This document shows, piece after piece, positions 18,249 through 27,354 of a stretch of DNA of 64,000 nt (positions within the stretch are counted from its first letter, which is position 1; the number at the start of each line of letters is the position of its first letter). The notes below the pieces were generated by a model. The model worked only from the letters and a program-made list of their open reading frames with translations, made no database searches and was not told the DNA's origin. The position numbers and the translations under genes were made by a program. The DNA lies in NCBI GenBank assembly GCA_965601475.1, contig OZ271832.1, forward strand, positions 1,922,001 through 1,986,000, written 5' to 3'. The DNA is from JAWPMT01 sp965601475 (GTDB lineage Bacteria > Bacteroidota > Bacteroidia > Cytophagales > Cyclobacteriaceae).

Positions 18249-18732
18249 CCAGGCGCTTCACCAACACGTCAAGGTCATCCCCAGGTTTTATGGCATGATG
18301 GGCCCGCTCATAGTAGGCCCTTCTTTGTGCATCGAGGGTTTTGAGGGTTTTCATAAAATCACCCCCTTGCATCAGGGGTCGATGGCTTTGGGTCGAAATT
18401 CTGTCAAGAATGATTTTCAGCGGTATATCCAGAAAAAGCACTTCGCCCGAGTCCAGCATAACTTCCATATTGCCCATGAAGCACGGCGTACCTCCACCAG
18501 TAGCAATAACCATATCTTCCCTGGTTTTAGCAATACTTCTTAAGGCATGGCTTTCCACTTCCCTGAAAGCCATTTCTCCACCCTGAAATATTTCGGCTAT
18601 AGTCTTTCCTTGGCTGCTTTCTATGTGCCCATCCAGATCCACGAAACGCCAGTCGAGGGCTTGTGCAAGTTGCCTTCCAAGGGTAGTCTTTCCGCTTCCG
18701 GGGAGACCAACAAGAAATACCAGCTTACTCAA
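18238..18732 (-). CDS. aroK: Shikimate kinase
   Basis: Phosphorylates shikimate to shikimate-3-phosphate in aromatic amino-acid synthesis. The 164-residue protein has a Walker A loop (GSGKT, 12-16), the shikimate-binding DLDG (32-35) and Arg57, the GGG turn (79-81), and the lid with the STQSHRPLMQG arginine. Length is normal for the family. Its start overlaps the stop of the DoxX/thioredoxin-like gene by 4 bases, so it is in the same operon. Its end runs 11 bases into the convergent porin gene. Confidence 0.95.
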   Translation of the reverse strand: MSKLVFLVGLPGSGKTTLGRQLAQALDWRFVDLDGHIESSQGKTIAEIFQGGEMAFREVESHALRSIAKTREDMVIATGGGTPCFMGNMEVMLDSGEVLFLDIPLKIILDRISTQSHRPLMQGGDFMKTLKTLDAQRRAYYERAHHAIKPGDDLDVLVKRLAKK

Positions 18733-19817
18733 AAAAGCAGACGTTTGACGGCTGCTGCGTCTGGCACATCATTGTGATGCCATTTGCCCATCACACGGCC
18801 CTCATGCAGAAGCATGACACCTGGATTGGATCTAATCATGGTTTTGAGGACTGTTGCATCTGCGAAGTAATAAGGCTGTTCAATCGAATGTTGGCTTCTA
18901 AATGACTCGAATTGCTCTGTTCCTGATGCCGTTAGGACCATTTGGTCCATCTGTCTCAACTCATTGGCCAGGCTCTTCATGGCTTCAAGGTGTTGGGTAT
19001 TGGACTTATCCGTGTTGTAAAGGATGAATAATAGCCTGGTTCCTGTCAGTATCTGTTCGGTGTACTCGCCTTCATCATTCCAAACGGCAAAGTCTGTGAT
19101 TTTCGGTTGGACCTCCGGATTCAGAACTTCCAATGATTTGAAAGTATAGGTCTTGTCCGAGGGATAACTATCGAAAGTATACTCCTCACCGTCTTTCTCC
19201 ATGATATAAGCATATTCCAGCTCACCACTAGGCTGCATCAGTTCAGGTATGCTGTTGCCAATGGCATAGGTGCGAAAGTCAACAAAAGGAAGGTGTCTAA
19301 TGGCCCAAACCGACACCACAATGAACAGCAAGGTAGAAACAGCTACGATCGTGGTTCTGGCTTTCTGACTAAGGAAGGAGACGATCTTGGATCTGAATAT
19401 GAAGAGAAAAGTGATGAGTACCAACAAGATGATGTCCTTCTGAAAGGATTGCCAGGGTGTAAGTTTGATCGCATCCCCAAAGCATCCACAGTCCGTTACT
19501 TTGTTGAAATAGGCAGAATAGAAAGTGAGGAAAGTGAAGAAAACAATGATCCCAAGTAGCGTCCAGGTCGTCAAGCCAGGCTTGAAGCCAACCAATAGCG
19601 CCACGCCCAAAACCACTTCCAATACACTTAGGAAAACCGACAAGAACAGCGCAGCGGGAATGAATACCGCAAAAAATGGGGCGAAGTCATAGGCGAAAAC
19701 CTGAAAGTACTCTTCCAATTTGATCGCCGTGCCCACTGGGTCATTGACCTTGATAACACCGGAGAAAATGAATAATCCGCCTACAAAGAACCTTGCAATT
19801 TCTATTAATACCCTCAT
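18729..19817 (-). CDS. BT_3928-like DoxX/MauE membrane protein with thioredoxin-like tail
   Basis: A 362-residue protein. The N-terminal half has about four to five membrane helices and the opening FFVGGLFIFSGVIKVNDP, typical of BT_3928-type DoxX/MauE proteins. A cytochrome-redox-like CGCFG motif lies in the loop around residue 108. The last 110 residues resemble a thioredoxin fold with a cis-Pro region (SNPGVMLLHEG) but lack CxxC. MauE relatives support disulfide chemistry in the periplasm; a redox-sensing role here is inference. Four-base overlaps link it to DUF1599 upstream and aroK downstream. Confidence 0.75.
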   Translation of the reverse strand: MRVLIEIARFFVGGLFIFSGVIKVNDPVGTAIKLEEYFQVFAYDFAPFFAVFIPAALFLSVFLSVLEVVLGVALLVGFKPGLTTWTLLGIIVFFTFLTFYSAYFNKVTDCGCFGDAIKLTPWQSFQKDIILLVLITFLFIFRSKIVSFLSQKARTTIVAVSTLLFIVVSVWAIRHLPFVDFRTYAIGNSIPELMQPSGELEYAYIMEKDGEEYTFDSYPSDKTYTFKSLEVLNPEVQPKITDFAVWNDEGEYTEQILTGTRLLFILYNTDKSNTQHLEAMKSLANELRQMDQMVLTASGTEQFESFRSQHSIEQPYYFADATVLKTMIRSNPGVMLLHEGRVMGKWHHNDVPDAAAVKRLLF

Positions 19818-20359
19818 TTGTCTTCATTCATTTTGATGAGGCAAAACACCGAATAATTGATCATGTCCTGGTAGTTGGCCTTGATCCCTTCCGACACCAG
19901 TGTTTTGCCTTGATTGTCTTCGATCTGCTTTACCCTCAGGAGCTTCATGAGAATGATATCGGTCATGGAACTCACTCGCATGTCCCTCCAGGCCTCGTCA
20001 TAATCATGATTCTTCTGTGAAAGCAATTGTGATGTCTCAGTAACTGCCTGATCATACTTGGGCTCTAACTCCTCCCAGCTCAGTTCGGTTCCTCCTTCCT
20101 CACCTATTGCTATTTGGATGATGGCAATGACGCAGTAATTGATTATCCCAATGAATTCACCTGTAATGTCGTCGGCGACCATTTGCTTGCCCTTTTCCTG
20201 AATTGAGCGTATACGTTGGGCCTTGATAAATATTTGATCCGTTATGGAGGGCAACCGCAAGATCCTCCAGGAAGTGCCGTAGTCCACGGTTTTCTTCGCA
20301 AAGAGTTCTTTGCATTGCCCAATGACGTATTGATATTCTTTTGATGTCTGGTCGGTCAT
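19814..20359 (-). CDS. DUF1599 protein with two tandem repeats
   Basis: A 181-residue cytoplasmic protein beginning at the ATG at 20359; an upstream extension is open but not protein-like. It is built from two copies of one unit. In the first, KKTVDYGTSWRILRLPSITD is followed by KAQRI and NYCVIAI. In the second, QKNHDYDEAWRDMRVSSMTD is followed by KLLRV and NYSVFCL. This matches DUF1599, found in Bacteroidota with unknown function. It heads a coupled operon with the DoxX/thioredoxin-like gene and aroK and is divergent from folP with a 47-base gap. Confidence 0.85.
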   Translation of the reverse strand: MTDQTSKEYQYVIGQCKELFAKKTVDYGTSWRILRLPSITDQIFIKAQRIRSIQEKGKQMVADDITGEFIGIINYCVIAIIQIAIGEEGGTELSWEELEPKYDQAVTETSQLLSQKNHDYDEAWRDMRVSSMTDIILMKLLRVKQIEDNQGKTLVSEGIKANYQDMINYSVFCLIKMNEDK

Positions 20360-20406
20360 ATTAGCCCAAATACTACGATTTTTGACGGCAAAAATAGCCG
20401 AGTAAT

Positions 20407-21234
20407 TTGAAGACCCTAAACCTCCGCGGTACACTTCTCGATGTCTCCTCGCCTACCGTGATGGGTATCATCAATGTGACGCCTGATTCCTTCTATGCAG
20501 GAAGCAGGGTAGAAGCAATAGAAAACCTGCTAGCAAAAGCAGGAACTATGCTGGAACAAGGAGCCACATTCCTCGATATCGGGGGGTATTCATCGAGACC
20601 GGATGCTGACGATATTGCCGAGGGCGAAGAAATAAAAAGGGTGATTGAGCCCATACGCCAGATCAAGGCCGCCTACCCTCAGGCCATCATATCTATAGAT
20701 ACTTTCCGTGCCACCGTAGCCGCACAGGCTATTGCCTCAGGAGCGGACATCATCAATGATATCTCAGGAGGGAATCTCGACCCGAAAATGCATGCTTTGG
20801 TTGGAGATTTGCAGGTCCCCTACATTGGCATGCATATGCGTGGAACACCACAGACCATGCGGAGACAGAATACCTATGAAGACATGGTCCGTGACATTGT
20901 CTTGTACTTTGCTGATATGCTTGAGAAATTGGAACGGCTCGGTGCCAAAGATGTAGTGATTGATCCTGGGTTTGGCTTTGCCAAAAACATCACACAAAAT
21001 TTCGAGCTATTGAAGTCGCTTGCTTTCTTTCAGCATTTGGAGAGACCATTGCTGGTAGGGCTTTCCCGGAAATCCATGATTTACAGGACTCTCGGGGTGA
21101 AATCTGAAGAAGCTTTGAATGGTACGACGGTACTAAATACTGTAGCTTTGCTAAATGGCGCATCCATCCTACGGGTGCACGACGTAAAAGAAGCTATTGA
21201 GGCCGTGAGGCTGGTAGAACAGATAAGAGGGTGA
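20407..21234 (+). CDS. folP: Dihydropteroate synthase
   Basis: Joins p-aminobenzoate to the pterin diphosphate in folate synthesis. The 275-residue protein carries the usual signatures: MGIINVTPDSFYAGSR (pterin loop), SIDTFRATVA, INDISGG, MHMRGTPQTM, DPGFGFAK, GLSRKSM and the C-terminal RVHDV. The start is TTG at 20407; the next ATG would remove 18 residues of the first strand. The stop overlaps the GTG of cdaA, so the two are translationally coupled. Confidence 0.95.
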   Translation: MKTLNLRGTLLDVSSPTVMGIINVTPDSFYAGSRVEAIENLLAKAGTMLEQGATFLDIGGYSSRPDADDIAEGEEIKRVIEPIRQIKAAYPQAIISIDTFRATVAAQAIASGADIINDISGGNLDPKMHALVGDLQVPYIGMHMRGTPQTMRRQNTYEDMVRDIVLYFADMLEKLERLGAKDVVIDPGFGFAKNITQNFELLKSLAFFQHLERPLLVGLSRKSMIYRTLGVKSEEALNGTTVLNTVALLNGASILRVHDVKEAIEAVRLVEQIRG

Positions 21235-22121
21235 TATTCGCGTTCAAACTTGGTTTTTTGGAGATTTCCATTGTCGACATCATCGATGTGGCTCTGGTCA
21301 CCATCTTATTGACGCAGGCCTACAAGTTGATCAGAGGAAGCCTGGCCATTCGTGTATTTATTGGTTTCCTGTTCTTATATCTGCTGTTCCTCGTGGTGAA
21401 AGCGGCGGGAATGGAACTCGTCACCAACATACTAGGGCAGTTCATGGGTGTGGGCGTACTCGCCGTCATCATACTCTTTCAACAAGAAATCAGGAAATTT
21501 CTGTTGCTGGTTGGAAAGACGACCACACTGGATGAGGGTAACTTCATTCAAAGTCTGCGAGCCCTGTGGAGGAACAATGGTAAAATGCAGCGATCAGATG
21601 TTACTTCCATAGTAGATGCGGCAAAGACGCTGGGTGCCAGCAACACGGGAGGGCTGATCGTTATTTCCAGGAGCTCGGAGTTGAAATTTTACGCCGATTC
21701 TGGAGACCGGTTGGATGCAACAATTTCAAAACGTCTGTTACTCTCGATTTTCAATAAGTACAGCCCACTTCATGATGGAGCGGTAATCATTTATAATAAT
21801 AGGGTAATCGCTGCCAGATGCATCCTTCCAGTAACGGAGCGTGACGATTTGCCCGCGCAATACGGACTTCGCCATCGCGCCGCAATCGGGATGTCGGAAG
21901 CAACAGACACACTCCTAATCATCATTTCGGAGGAAACAGGCCAAATATCTATCGTGAAGAATGGTCAGATTCACCCAAACCTATCTGCGAAAGAAGTCAG
22001 GTCACTTACAAATGATTACCTGGCAGAAGAAGAAAAATCCCTGTCCCGATCAGAAAAGCCTACCTCTTTGAAAGGTGACGAAGTTCAAAAAGAGCCATTA
22101 GAGGAAGTCCAAAATGCTTAG
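21231..22121 (+). CDS. cdaA: Diadenylate cyclase CdaA
   Basis: Makes cyclic di-AMP from two ATP at the membrane. The 296-residue protein has three N-terminal hydrophobic segments (about 14-30, 38-58, 64-84), a short coil and a DAC domain with the active-site DGA (182-184) and RHR (214-216). The C-terminal 30 residues are charged and probably flexible. It starts with GTG inside the folP stop (GTGA). A YbbR-domain protein, which in Firmicutes is encoded next to CdaA as its regulator CdaR, lies 5.6 kb away at 27679-28632. It converges on the ABC exporter gene with a 4-base overlap. Confidence 0.94.
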   Translation: MIFAFKLGFLEISIVDIIDVALVTILLTQAYKLIRGSLAIRVFIGFLFLYLLFLVVKAAGMELVTNILGQFMGVGVLAVIILFQQEIRKFLLLVGKTTTLDEGNFIQSLRALWRNNGKMQRSDVTSIVDAAKTLGASNTGGLIVISRSSELKFYADSGDRLDATISKRLLLSIFNKYSPLHDGAVIIYNNRVIAARCILPVTERDDLPAQYGLRHRAAIGMSEATDTLLIIISEETGQISIVKNGQIHPNLSAKEVRSLTNDYLAEEEKSLSRSEKPTSLKGDEVQKEPLEEVQNA

Positions 22122-23905
22122 GTAAGCGCCTCCTCTCCTGCCACCTGCTTGTCATACAAAGCACGAAACACTCCCTTTCTCTCAAATAATTCGTCGTAGG
22201 TGCCTTGTTCGACAATCACACCATCATCCAGGACCACCAGACGATCAGCCAGCTTAGCGGAAGAAACCCTGTGCGTGATGATCACTGAAGTGCGATTCTC
22301 CATAATTTTTGCCATGGCATTGAGTATGGCATTTTCTGTTTTCGTATCAACCGCAGAGAGGGCATCGTCCAAAATCAATATTTTAGGTGAAGTGGCAATG
22401 GCCCTCGCAATAGACACACGCTGCTTCTGACCTCCAGAGAGGGTAATTCCTCGCTCACCTACCTTGGTCTCAAAGCCCTCGGGAAATCGGGTCACATTTT
22501 CAATCAAGTCGGCGTCTTCAGCTGCTCTCCTGATCCTCTCAAAGTCCAGACTCGGGTTGCCGAAAGCAATATTCTGAGCAATGGTGTCAGAGAACAGGAA
22601 GATATCCTGTGGCACATAGCCGATCTGAGAACGGTAAGTGGAAATATCGTAGTCCTTAATGTCTCTGCCATCAACCAAGACATCACCTTCAGTTGCATCA
22701 TAGAGTCTGCAAATGAGATTGGCTACTGTACTCTTTCCAGATCCTGTAGTGCCTATGATGGCCAATGACTCACCTGCAGGTACCTGGAAGTCAACATTCG
22801 TCAGGGCACGAATACCGGAATCAGGGTAGACAAAAGACACATTCCTGAAATGCAGATTGCCTGCAATCTCCGCCTTGATTTGTTTGGTTGAAATGATATC
22901 GTTCTTCGTATTCAAGAACTCATTGATCCGCTTCTGTGAAGCCGCTGCTCGCTGAATAATGCTGGTAATCCATCCGAGCGAAGCTACTGGCCAGGTGAGC
23001 AAGTTGACGTAAATGATGAACTCGGCAATATTACCTGTGCTCACTTGTCCATTGTAAACCTCCACACCCCCTATGAAAACCGTAAGGATCACACTCAGAC
23101 CGATCAGCCCCATGATCAGGGGAAAGAAAAGGGAATCGACAAACACCAATCGCAGCGACTTGTTTTTGTAAGTCTCACTTTCCTTCTCGAAGTCTCTGGC
23201 CGTCTCCTCTTCACGCACAAAAGCCTTGATCACCCTGATACCGCTGAATGCTTCTTGCACAAAGGTAGAGAGGTCAGAAAGGCTTTTTTGAATTTCTTCC
23301 GATCGCTTGTTGATGATATTGTTGACAAAGTAGATGCTGACAGAAAGCAGCGGCAGGGGTAGCAACGAGTAGAGGGTGAGGGTAGGATTGATGGTAAACA
23401 TGAATGGTATGACCATCAAAAAGAGCGTAAACAGGTTGATCCCATACATAATGGCCGGACCGACATACATACGAACCTTGCTTACGTCCTCAGAAATTCT
23501 AGCCATCAAATCCCCCGTTTTATTCCGTCGGTAAAAACTCAAAGGCAGCGTCTGGTAGTGTGCATAGATTTCATTCTTTAGGTCGTACTCAACATGCCTG
23601 GACATCACAATAATGGTCTGCCTCATAAAAAACATGAACACCCCCCTCAAGAGGGCAGACAATAAAATCACCACGCCGAAGACAAGGACGCTTGCCCCGA
23701 AGAGTTCAATGGTTTCGCCCTGGAGATCGAGCCCACGAAACAACAGAAATATCCCGTAGCTCTTCTGAAGTAAGTCGAAAGCATGGCGCACCGCCCAGGC
23801 CGGCACAATCGCCAGAAAGTTGGCGATGATAATGAAGAACGTCCCAAGTATTAGATGATACTTGTATTTCAGTAGATATTTATTGAGAGCGGATAGTTCT
23901 TTCAC
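22118..23905 (-). CDS. ABC exporter, fused membrane and ATPase domains
   Basis: A 595-residue half-transporter that would work as a dimer. The N-terminal 320 residues hold six membrane helices of the ABC type 1 exporter fold. The ATPase domain has Walker A GTTGSGKST, the Q-loop, signature LSGGQKQR, Walker B KILILDDALSAVD and the switch His in VIITHRVSS. It resembles MsbA/multidrug exporters; lipid or drug export cannot be told apart here. It stands alone on this strand and shares its last 4 bases with the convergent cdaA gene. Confidence 0.92.
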   Translation of the reverse strand: MKELSALNKYLLKYKYHLILGTFFIIIANFLAIVPAWAVRHAFDLLQKSYGIFLLFRGLDLQGETIELFGASVLVFGVVILLSALLRGVFMFFMRQTIIVMSRHVEYDLKNEIYAHYQTLPLSFYRRNKTGDLMARISEDVSKVRMYVGPAIMYGINLFTLFLMVIPFMFTINPTLTLYSLLPLPLLSVSIYFVNNIINKRSEEIQKSLSDLSTFVQEAFSGIRVIKAFVREEETARDFEKESETYKNKSLRLVFVDSLFFPLIMGLIGLSVILTVFIGGVEVYNGQVSTGNIAEFIIYVNLLTWPVASLGWITSIIQRAAASQKRINEFLNTKNDIISTKQIKAEIAGNLHFRNVSFVYPDSGIRALTNVDFQVPAGESLAIIGTTGSGKSTVANLICRLYDATEGDVLVDGRDIKDYDISTYRSQIGYVPQDIFLFSDTIAQNIAFGNPSLDFERIRRAAEDADLIENVTRFPEGFETKVGERGITLSGGQKQRVSIARAIATSPKILILDDALSAVDTKTENAILNAMAKIMENRTSVIITHRVSSAKLADRLVVLDDGVIVEQGTYDELFERKGVFRALYDKQVAGEEALT

Positions 23906-23992
23906 TTAAAAGAAAGCTTATGTTTTGAATACCCAAATAAACTTCTCTTAAAGAGCATTAACATGGGATTTGTTCAAGTTTCAACTGACCAA

Positions 23993-24039
23993 CCACGGAG
24001 ATAATCCGTGGCTATTTCTGCCAAAAACAGGTAATTTTG
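23993..24039 (+). promoter_or_regulatory. Inverted repeat and putative -7 element upstream of the dehydrogenase gene
   Basis: CCACGGA (23993-23999) and TCCGTGG (24005-24011) form a perfect 7-bp inverted repeat around GATAA. TAATTTTG at 24032-24039 fits the TAnnTTTG -7 consensus, which places the repeat across the expected -33 position. The gene ATG is 92 bases downstream. A repressor site is plausible but unproven. Confidence 0.35.
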
Positions 24040-24131
24040 CCCTCCTTTTGGTTGTTTCCACGAATTTAAGCAACAGCGTAGTACCTGAAATGATTCATGG
24101 ATACAGACAAACTGATCTTAAGACTTTCGCA

Positions 24132-25226
24132 ATGACAGAGACCCAACCCCAAACTACCGCCTCAGTTTTTGATCAAATGAAGTCCATGGAGCACGAGCAA
24201 CTCGTGTTCTGCACCGACCACGCTACAGGACTCAAGGCCATTATCGCTTTACACAACACCACGCTGGGCCCCGGCATGGGTGGAACACGAATGTGGAATT
24301 ACAGTTCGGAAGAGGATGCGGTGAGAGATGTGCTGCGCCTTTCCAGAGGCATGACATTCAAGAATGCCATCGCTGGATTAAACATTGGAGGTGGCAAGGC
24401 TGTGATCATCGGTGATGCGCGAAAGATCAAGAATGAAGCCCTCATGCGCAGGTTTGGTCGATTTGTTGACAGCCTTGGTGGCAGGTATTGGACGGCAGAG
24501 GATGTCAATATGAGCACAAGGGATATGGAATATGTGCGCATGGAGACCAAATACGTAGCAGGCATTCCGCAAAGCATGGGAGGGTCCGGAGACCCAAGCC
24601 CGGTCACCGCCTATGGTGTCTACATGGGGATGAAAGCGTCAGCCAAAAAAGTCTATGGCCATGATGGTCTCAAAGGCAAGCGCGTACTCGTCCAAGGTGC
24701 TGGTCACGTGGGATCCTATCTCATTGATTATCTCGTCAAAGAGGAAGCGGTAGTGAGCGTTAGTGATATCTTCGAAGACAAGATTGCCCCCATCACCACG
24801 AAACATAAGGTAAAGGTTGTAGACCCCGACGCTATCTACGAAGCGGACATGGACATCTATGCGCCTTGTGCACTCGGCGCCACACTCAATGACGAGACCA
24901 TAGGTAAGCTGAAGTGCGCGATCGTAGCTGGCGGCGCGAACAATCAGTTGGATCAGGAAGAGCGCCATGGCAGCATGTTGAAGGAGCAGGGGATTGTTTA
25001 TGCTCCGGATTTTCTAATCAATTCCGGTGGGATCACGAATGTCTATTACGAACAGCAGGGCAACTACAATCGCGATCGTGTAATGAGTCAGACGGAAAGA
25101 ATCTACGACGTATGTCTGGATGTTATCAATCACGCGGAAAATAATAACATCACAACTCATGAAGCTGCGTTAGATTTGGCCCTGAAAAGAATATCAACCA
25201 TAGGTAAGGTGAAATTGCCTTACTAA
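24132..25226 (+). CDS. Leucine-dehydrogenase-like Glu/Leu/Phe/Val dehydrogenase
   Basis: A 364-residue NAD-dependent amino-acid dehydrogenase, converting a branched-chain amino acid and its 2-oxo acid. I use the ATG at 24132 (MTETQPQTTASVFDQM); the frame is open 54 codons upstream without family similarity. The substrate site has GPGMGGTRMW, Lys77 in MTFKNA and the catalytic Lys89 in NIGGGKAVI. The Rossmann domain starts at VLVQGAGHVGSYL. Length matches leucine dehydrogenase better than glutamate dehydrogenase. nusB follows 12 bases later on the same strand. Confidence 0.88.
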   Translation: MTETQPQTTASVFDQMKSMEHEQLVFCTDHATGLKAIIALHNTTLGPGMGGTRMWNYSSEEDAVRDVLRLSRGMTFKNAIAGLNIGGGKAVIIGDARKIKNEALMRRFGRFVDSLGGRYWTAEDVNMSTRDMEYVRMETKYVAGIPQSMGGSGDPSPVTAYGVYMGMKASAKKVYGHDGLKGKRVLVQGAGHVGSYLIDYLVKEEAVVSVSDIFEDKIAPITTKHKVKVVDPDAIYEADMDIYAPCALGATLNDETIGKLKCAIVAGGANNQLDQEERHGSMLKEQGIVYAPDFLINSGGITNVYYEQQGNYNRDRVMSQTERIYDVCLDVINHAENNNITTHEAALDLALKRISTIGKVKLPY

Positions 25227-25238
25227 CACTCATCGCTA

Positions 25239-26408
25239 ATGCTCAACAGGCGGATCCTTAGAATTAAGGCCATGCAGGCCCTCTATGCTCATGAGTTGGC
25301 TATCGCCTCGATGAAACAGATTCTTTCCGAGCAGGTCTCTCAGCCCTTCGACTATGATCCTGCGTTTCATGACATGACCGAAAAGGTCAGCTATGAAAAA
25401 AAGTCAAGGTTTGTTCGCAATACTTTCCTTTCGAAAGTCGATGATCCTGACATGTCGCTTTCTGATCTCGATCCTGAAATTATTGAGGCAATCAGGACCG
25501 GAATTGAGGAATACCAACAGGGTTTGATTGCTGAAAAATCTGCAGGTCGCAAGCGGATGGAAGAGGAAATAGCCAACATCCACAAGACATACCTGAAGCT
25601 ACTCCTACTTCCGGGCGAGGTTGCCTTCATTGAGCGAAAAGAGAAAGATCGACAGGAGAAGAAAGCCAGTTCAAAATGGACGAGGACCTACAACTTCATG
25701 AGGAACCCCTTTGTGGACGCCCTAACCACTTACAAGCCCCTGGTGGATCTTGCGATGAAGGAAAAAGTGGATTGGAATGGGGAAGCTGAAGAGCTCAGGG
25801 GTTGGTACAAAAACATCTGGTCGAAGAATGACGAGATCATTAGTTACCAATCGAAGGATGACCCTACGGAGGAAGAACATTACGAGGCGGCCAAGTACCT
25901 TATGAAGAATCTCGTCTTCAAAACCGATGAAGTAGATGAGTTCATGTCTGCCAAAGATTTACACTGGTCCGAAAACAAATCTATTCTCAAAAGTATGGTT
26001 ACCAAGACCATCCAGAGCTATGCACCGGATTTGGATGAAGCCTTTGAGTTGAAGGCACTTTCTTTGAACGAAAAGGATGATTTTGCCTATTTCAGACTTC
26101 TGTTCGATGAAACCATCGGCAGGGGTCAGGAGCTGGAATCGATCATAGCTAAAAAGACAAAAAACTGGGACATGTCGAGGGTTGCGACCTTGGACAAGAT
26201 CATTCTGAAAATGGCACTTTCAGAGATGTTCAATTTCCCCAGTATCCCGGTCAAGGTCACAATCAACGAATTCATTGAGATCTCTAAAAAGTACAGCACG
26301 CCCAAAAGCAAACAATTTGTGAATGGGATTTTGGATGTACTGGCAAACGAGCTAACTTCGGAAGGTTTAATAAAGAAAAGCGGACGAGGACTAATAGATA
26401 ACAAGTAA
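25239..26408 (+). CDS. nusB: Transcription antitermination factor NusB, long form
   Basis: A 389-residue NusB, against about 140 in E. coli. The NusB fold is visible in the C-terminal third: WDMSRVATLDKIILKMA, then VTINEFIEISKKYSTPKS and KQFVNGILDVLANEL. The first 240 residues keep the N-terminal RRILRIKAMQALYAHE and add charged helical material. This extended version is common in Bacteroidota. NusB assists antitermination on rRNA operons with NusA, NusE and NusG. The YtxH gene follows by 16 bases. Confidence 0.9.
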   Translation: MLNRRILRIKAMQALYAHELAIASMKQILSEQVSQPFDYDPAFHDMTEKVSYEKKSRFVRNTFLSKVDDPDMSLSDLDPEIIEAIRTGIEEYQQGLIAEKSAGRKRMEEEIANIHKTYLKLLLLPGEVAFIERKEKDRQEKKASSKWTRTYNFMRNPFVDALTTYKPLVDLAMKEKVDWNGEAEELRGWYKNIWSKNDEIISYQSKDDPTEEEHYEAAKYLMKNLVFKTDEVDEFMSAKDLHWSENKSILKSMVTKTIQSYAPDLDEAFELKALSLNEKDDFAYFRLLFDETIGRGQELESIIAKKTKNWDMSRVATLDKIILKMALSEMFNFPSIPVKVTINEFIEISKKYSTPKSKQFVNGILDVLANELTSEGLIKKSGRGLIDNK

Positions 26409-26424
26409 CCGAAATTGAATCGAT

Positions 26425-26721
26425 ATGAGTAGAGGATCCAGTTCTTTCTTTTCATTCTTGCTAGGCGTCATTGCCGGAGCAATTGTGGGTCTGCTATATG
26501 CTCCTGAAAAAGGCTCCAATACGCGAGACAAACTCTCTTTCCTGCTTGACAAATACAAAAAGCAGTTTGAGGACATCCTATCAGAGATTTTGGAAGGAAA
26601 ACAGGCGGTAGAAAGCGAGGCCAAGGCAGAGGGCGAGAAGATCATCAGTGGTGCCAAGGAAAAGGCTGAGAAACTACTCGATGACGTAAATGGTTTGATG
26701 GATCAAATCAAAGGGAACTAG
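26425..26721 (+). CDS. YtxH-domain small membrane protein
   Basis: A 98-residue protein with one N-terminal membrane segment with a glycine motif (FLLGVIAGAIVGLLYAPEKG), the hallmark of YtxH-type proteins, and then a charged amphipathic helix (about 30-95) rich in Lys, Glu and Ala. The family is associated with stress in several bacteria; its role is not settled. It lies 16 bases after nusB. Confidence 0.85.
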   Translation: MSRGSSSFFSFLLGVIAGAIVGLLYAPEKGSNTRDKLSFLLDKYKKQFEDILSEILEGKQAVESEAKAEGEKIISGAKEKAEKLLDDVNGLMDQIKGN

Positions 26722-26785
26722 TCAACCCCCAGAACTTTAACAGATCGTTAGGATTTAGAAAGACAACAACACTTTTGGATTTCCC

Positions 26786-26793
26786 TAGTTTTG
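26786..26793 (+). promoter_or_regulatory. Putative -7 element for the DUF1573-yajC-ybbR run
   Basis: TAGTTTTG fits TAnnTTTG and lies 26 bases before the ATG at 26820. The 98-base gap after the YtxH gene is the only sizeable gap in this stretch, which supports a promoter here. No good -33 element is seen at standard spacing. Confidence 0.3.
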
Positions 26794-26819
26794 TTGGGTA
26801 AAATCAAAAAATCATTATT

Positions 26820-27341
26820 ATGAATATTATCAAATCCCTGATGCTACTTGTTGCTGCAGTGGTATTCGTGAGCTGCTCCAACCAGGAAACGGAGGCAAGA
26901 ATCGCCAAGTTGGAAGGTAAAGTAGCAGAATTAGAGGCCAAAGGTGGAACTCCCAGAGTGGCCTCCACACCAGCTGCCAAGGCTGCCGAGCCGGAAGTAC
27001 AGCCAGAAGGGCCAATCCCGGCATTTGCCTTCGCTACCTCAGACCACGATTTCGGCACCATCACCGAAGGGGAAATTGTTGATCACGTATTTTCCTTTAC
27101 CAATGACGGTGAAGCACCGCTGATCATTTCCAGTGCTACCGCATCTTGTGGCTGCACCGTTCCTTTGTGGCCCAAGGAGCCAATTCCTGTTGGAGGTACC
27201 GGAGAGATCAAGGTTCAATTCAACAGCCGAAACAAGCCTGGAATTCAGAACAAGACCGTTACTATTACAGCAAATACCTATCCTAAAATCACCAGGTTGA
27301 AAATCAAAGCCAATGTGGTGAAGGAGGAGAATCCATCATAA
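26820..27341 (+). CDS. DUF1573 lipoprotein
   Basis: A 173-residue exported lipoprotein with the lipobox VFVSC (Cys19). A short coiled coil (EARIAKLEGKVAELEAKGG) is followed by an Ala/Pro linker and an Ig-like DUF1573 domain (about 65-165). That domain has the family pattern HDFGTITEGE, FTNDGEAPL, ATASCGCTVP and FNSRNKPGIQNK. The CGC in the middle is conserved in this family. DUF1573 proteins are abundant in Bacteroidota envelopes with no known role. yajC starts 13 bases later. Confidence 0.85.
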   Translation: MNIIKSLMLLVAAVVFVSCSNQETEARIAKLEGKVAELEAKGGTPRVASTPAAKAAEPEVQPEGPIPAFAFATSDHDFGTITEGEIVDHVFSFTNDGEAPLIISSATASCGCTVPLWPKEPIPVGGTGEIKVQFNSRNKPGIQNKTVTITANTYPKITRLKIKANVVKEENPS

Positions 27342-27354
27342 TTCAAAAATTTAG

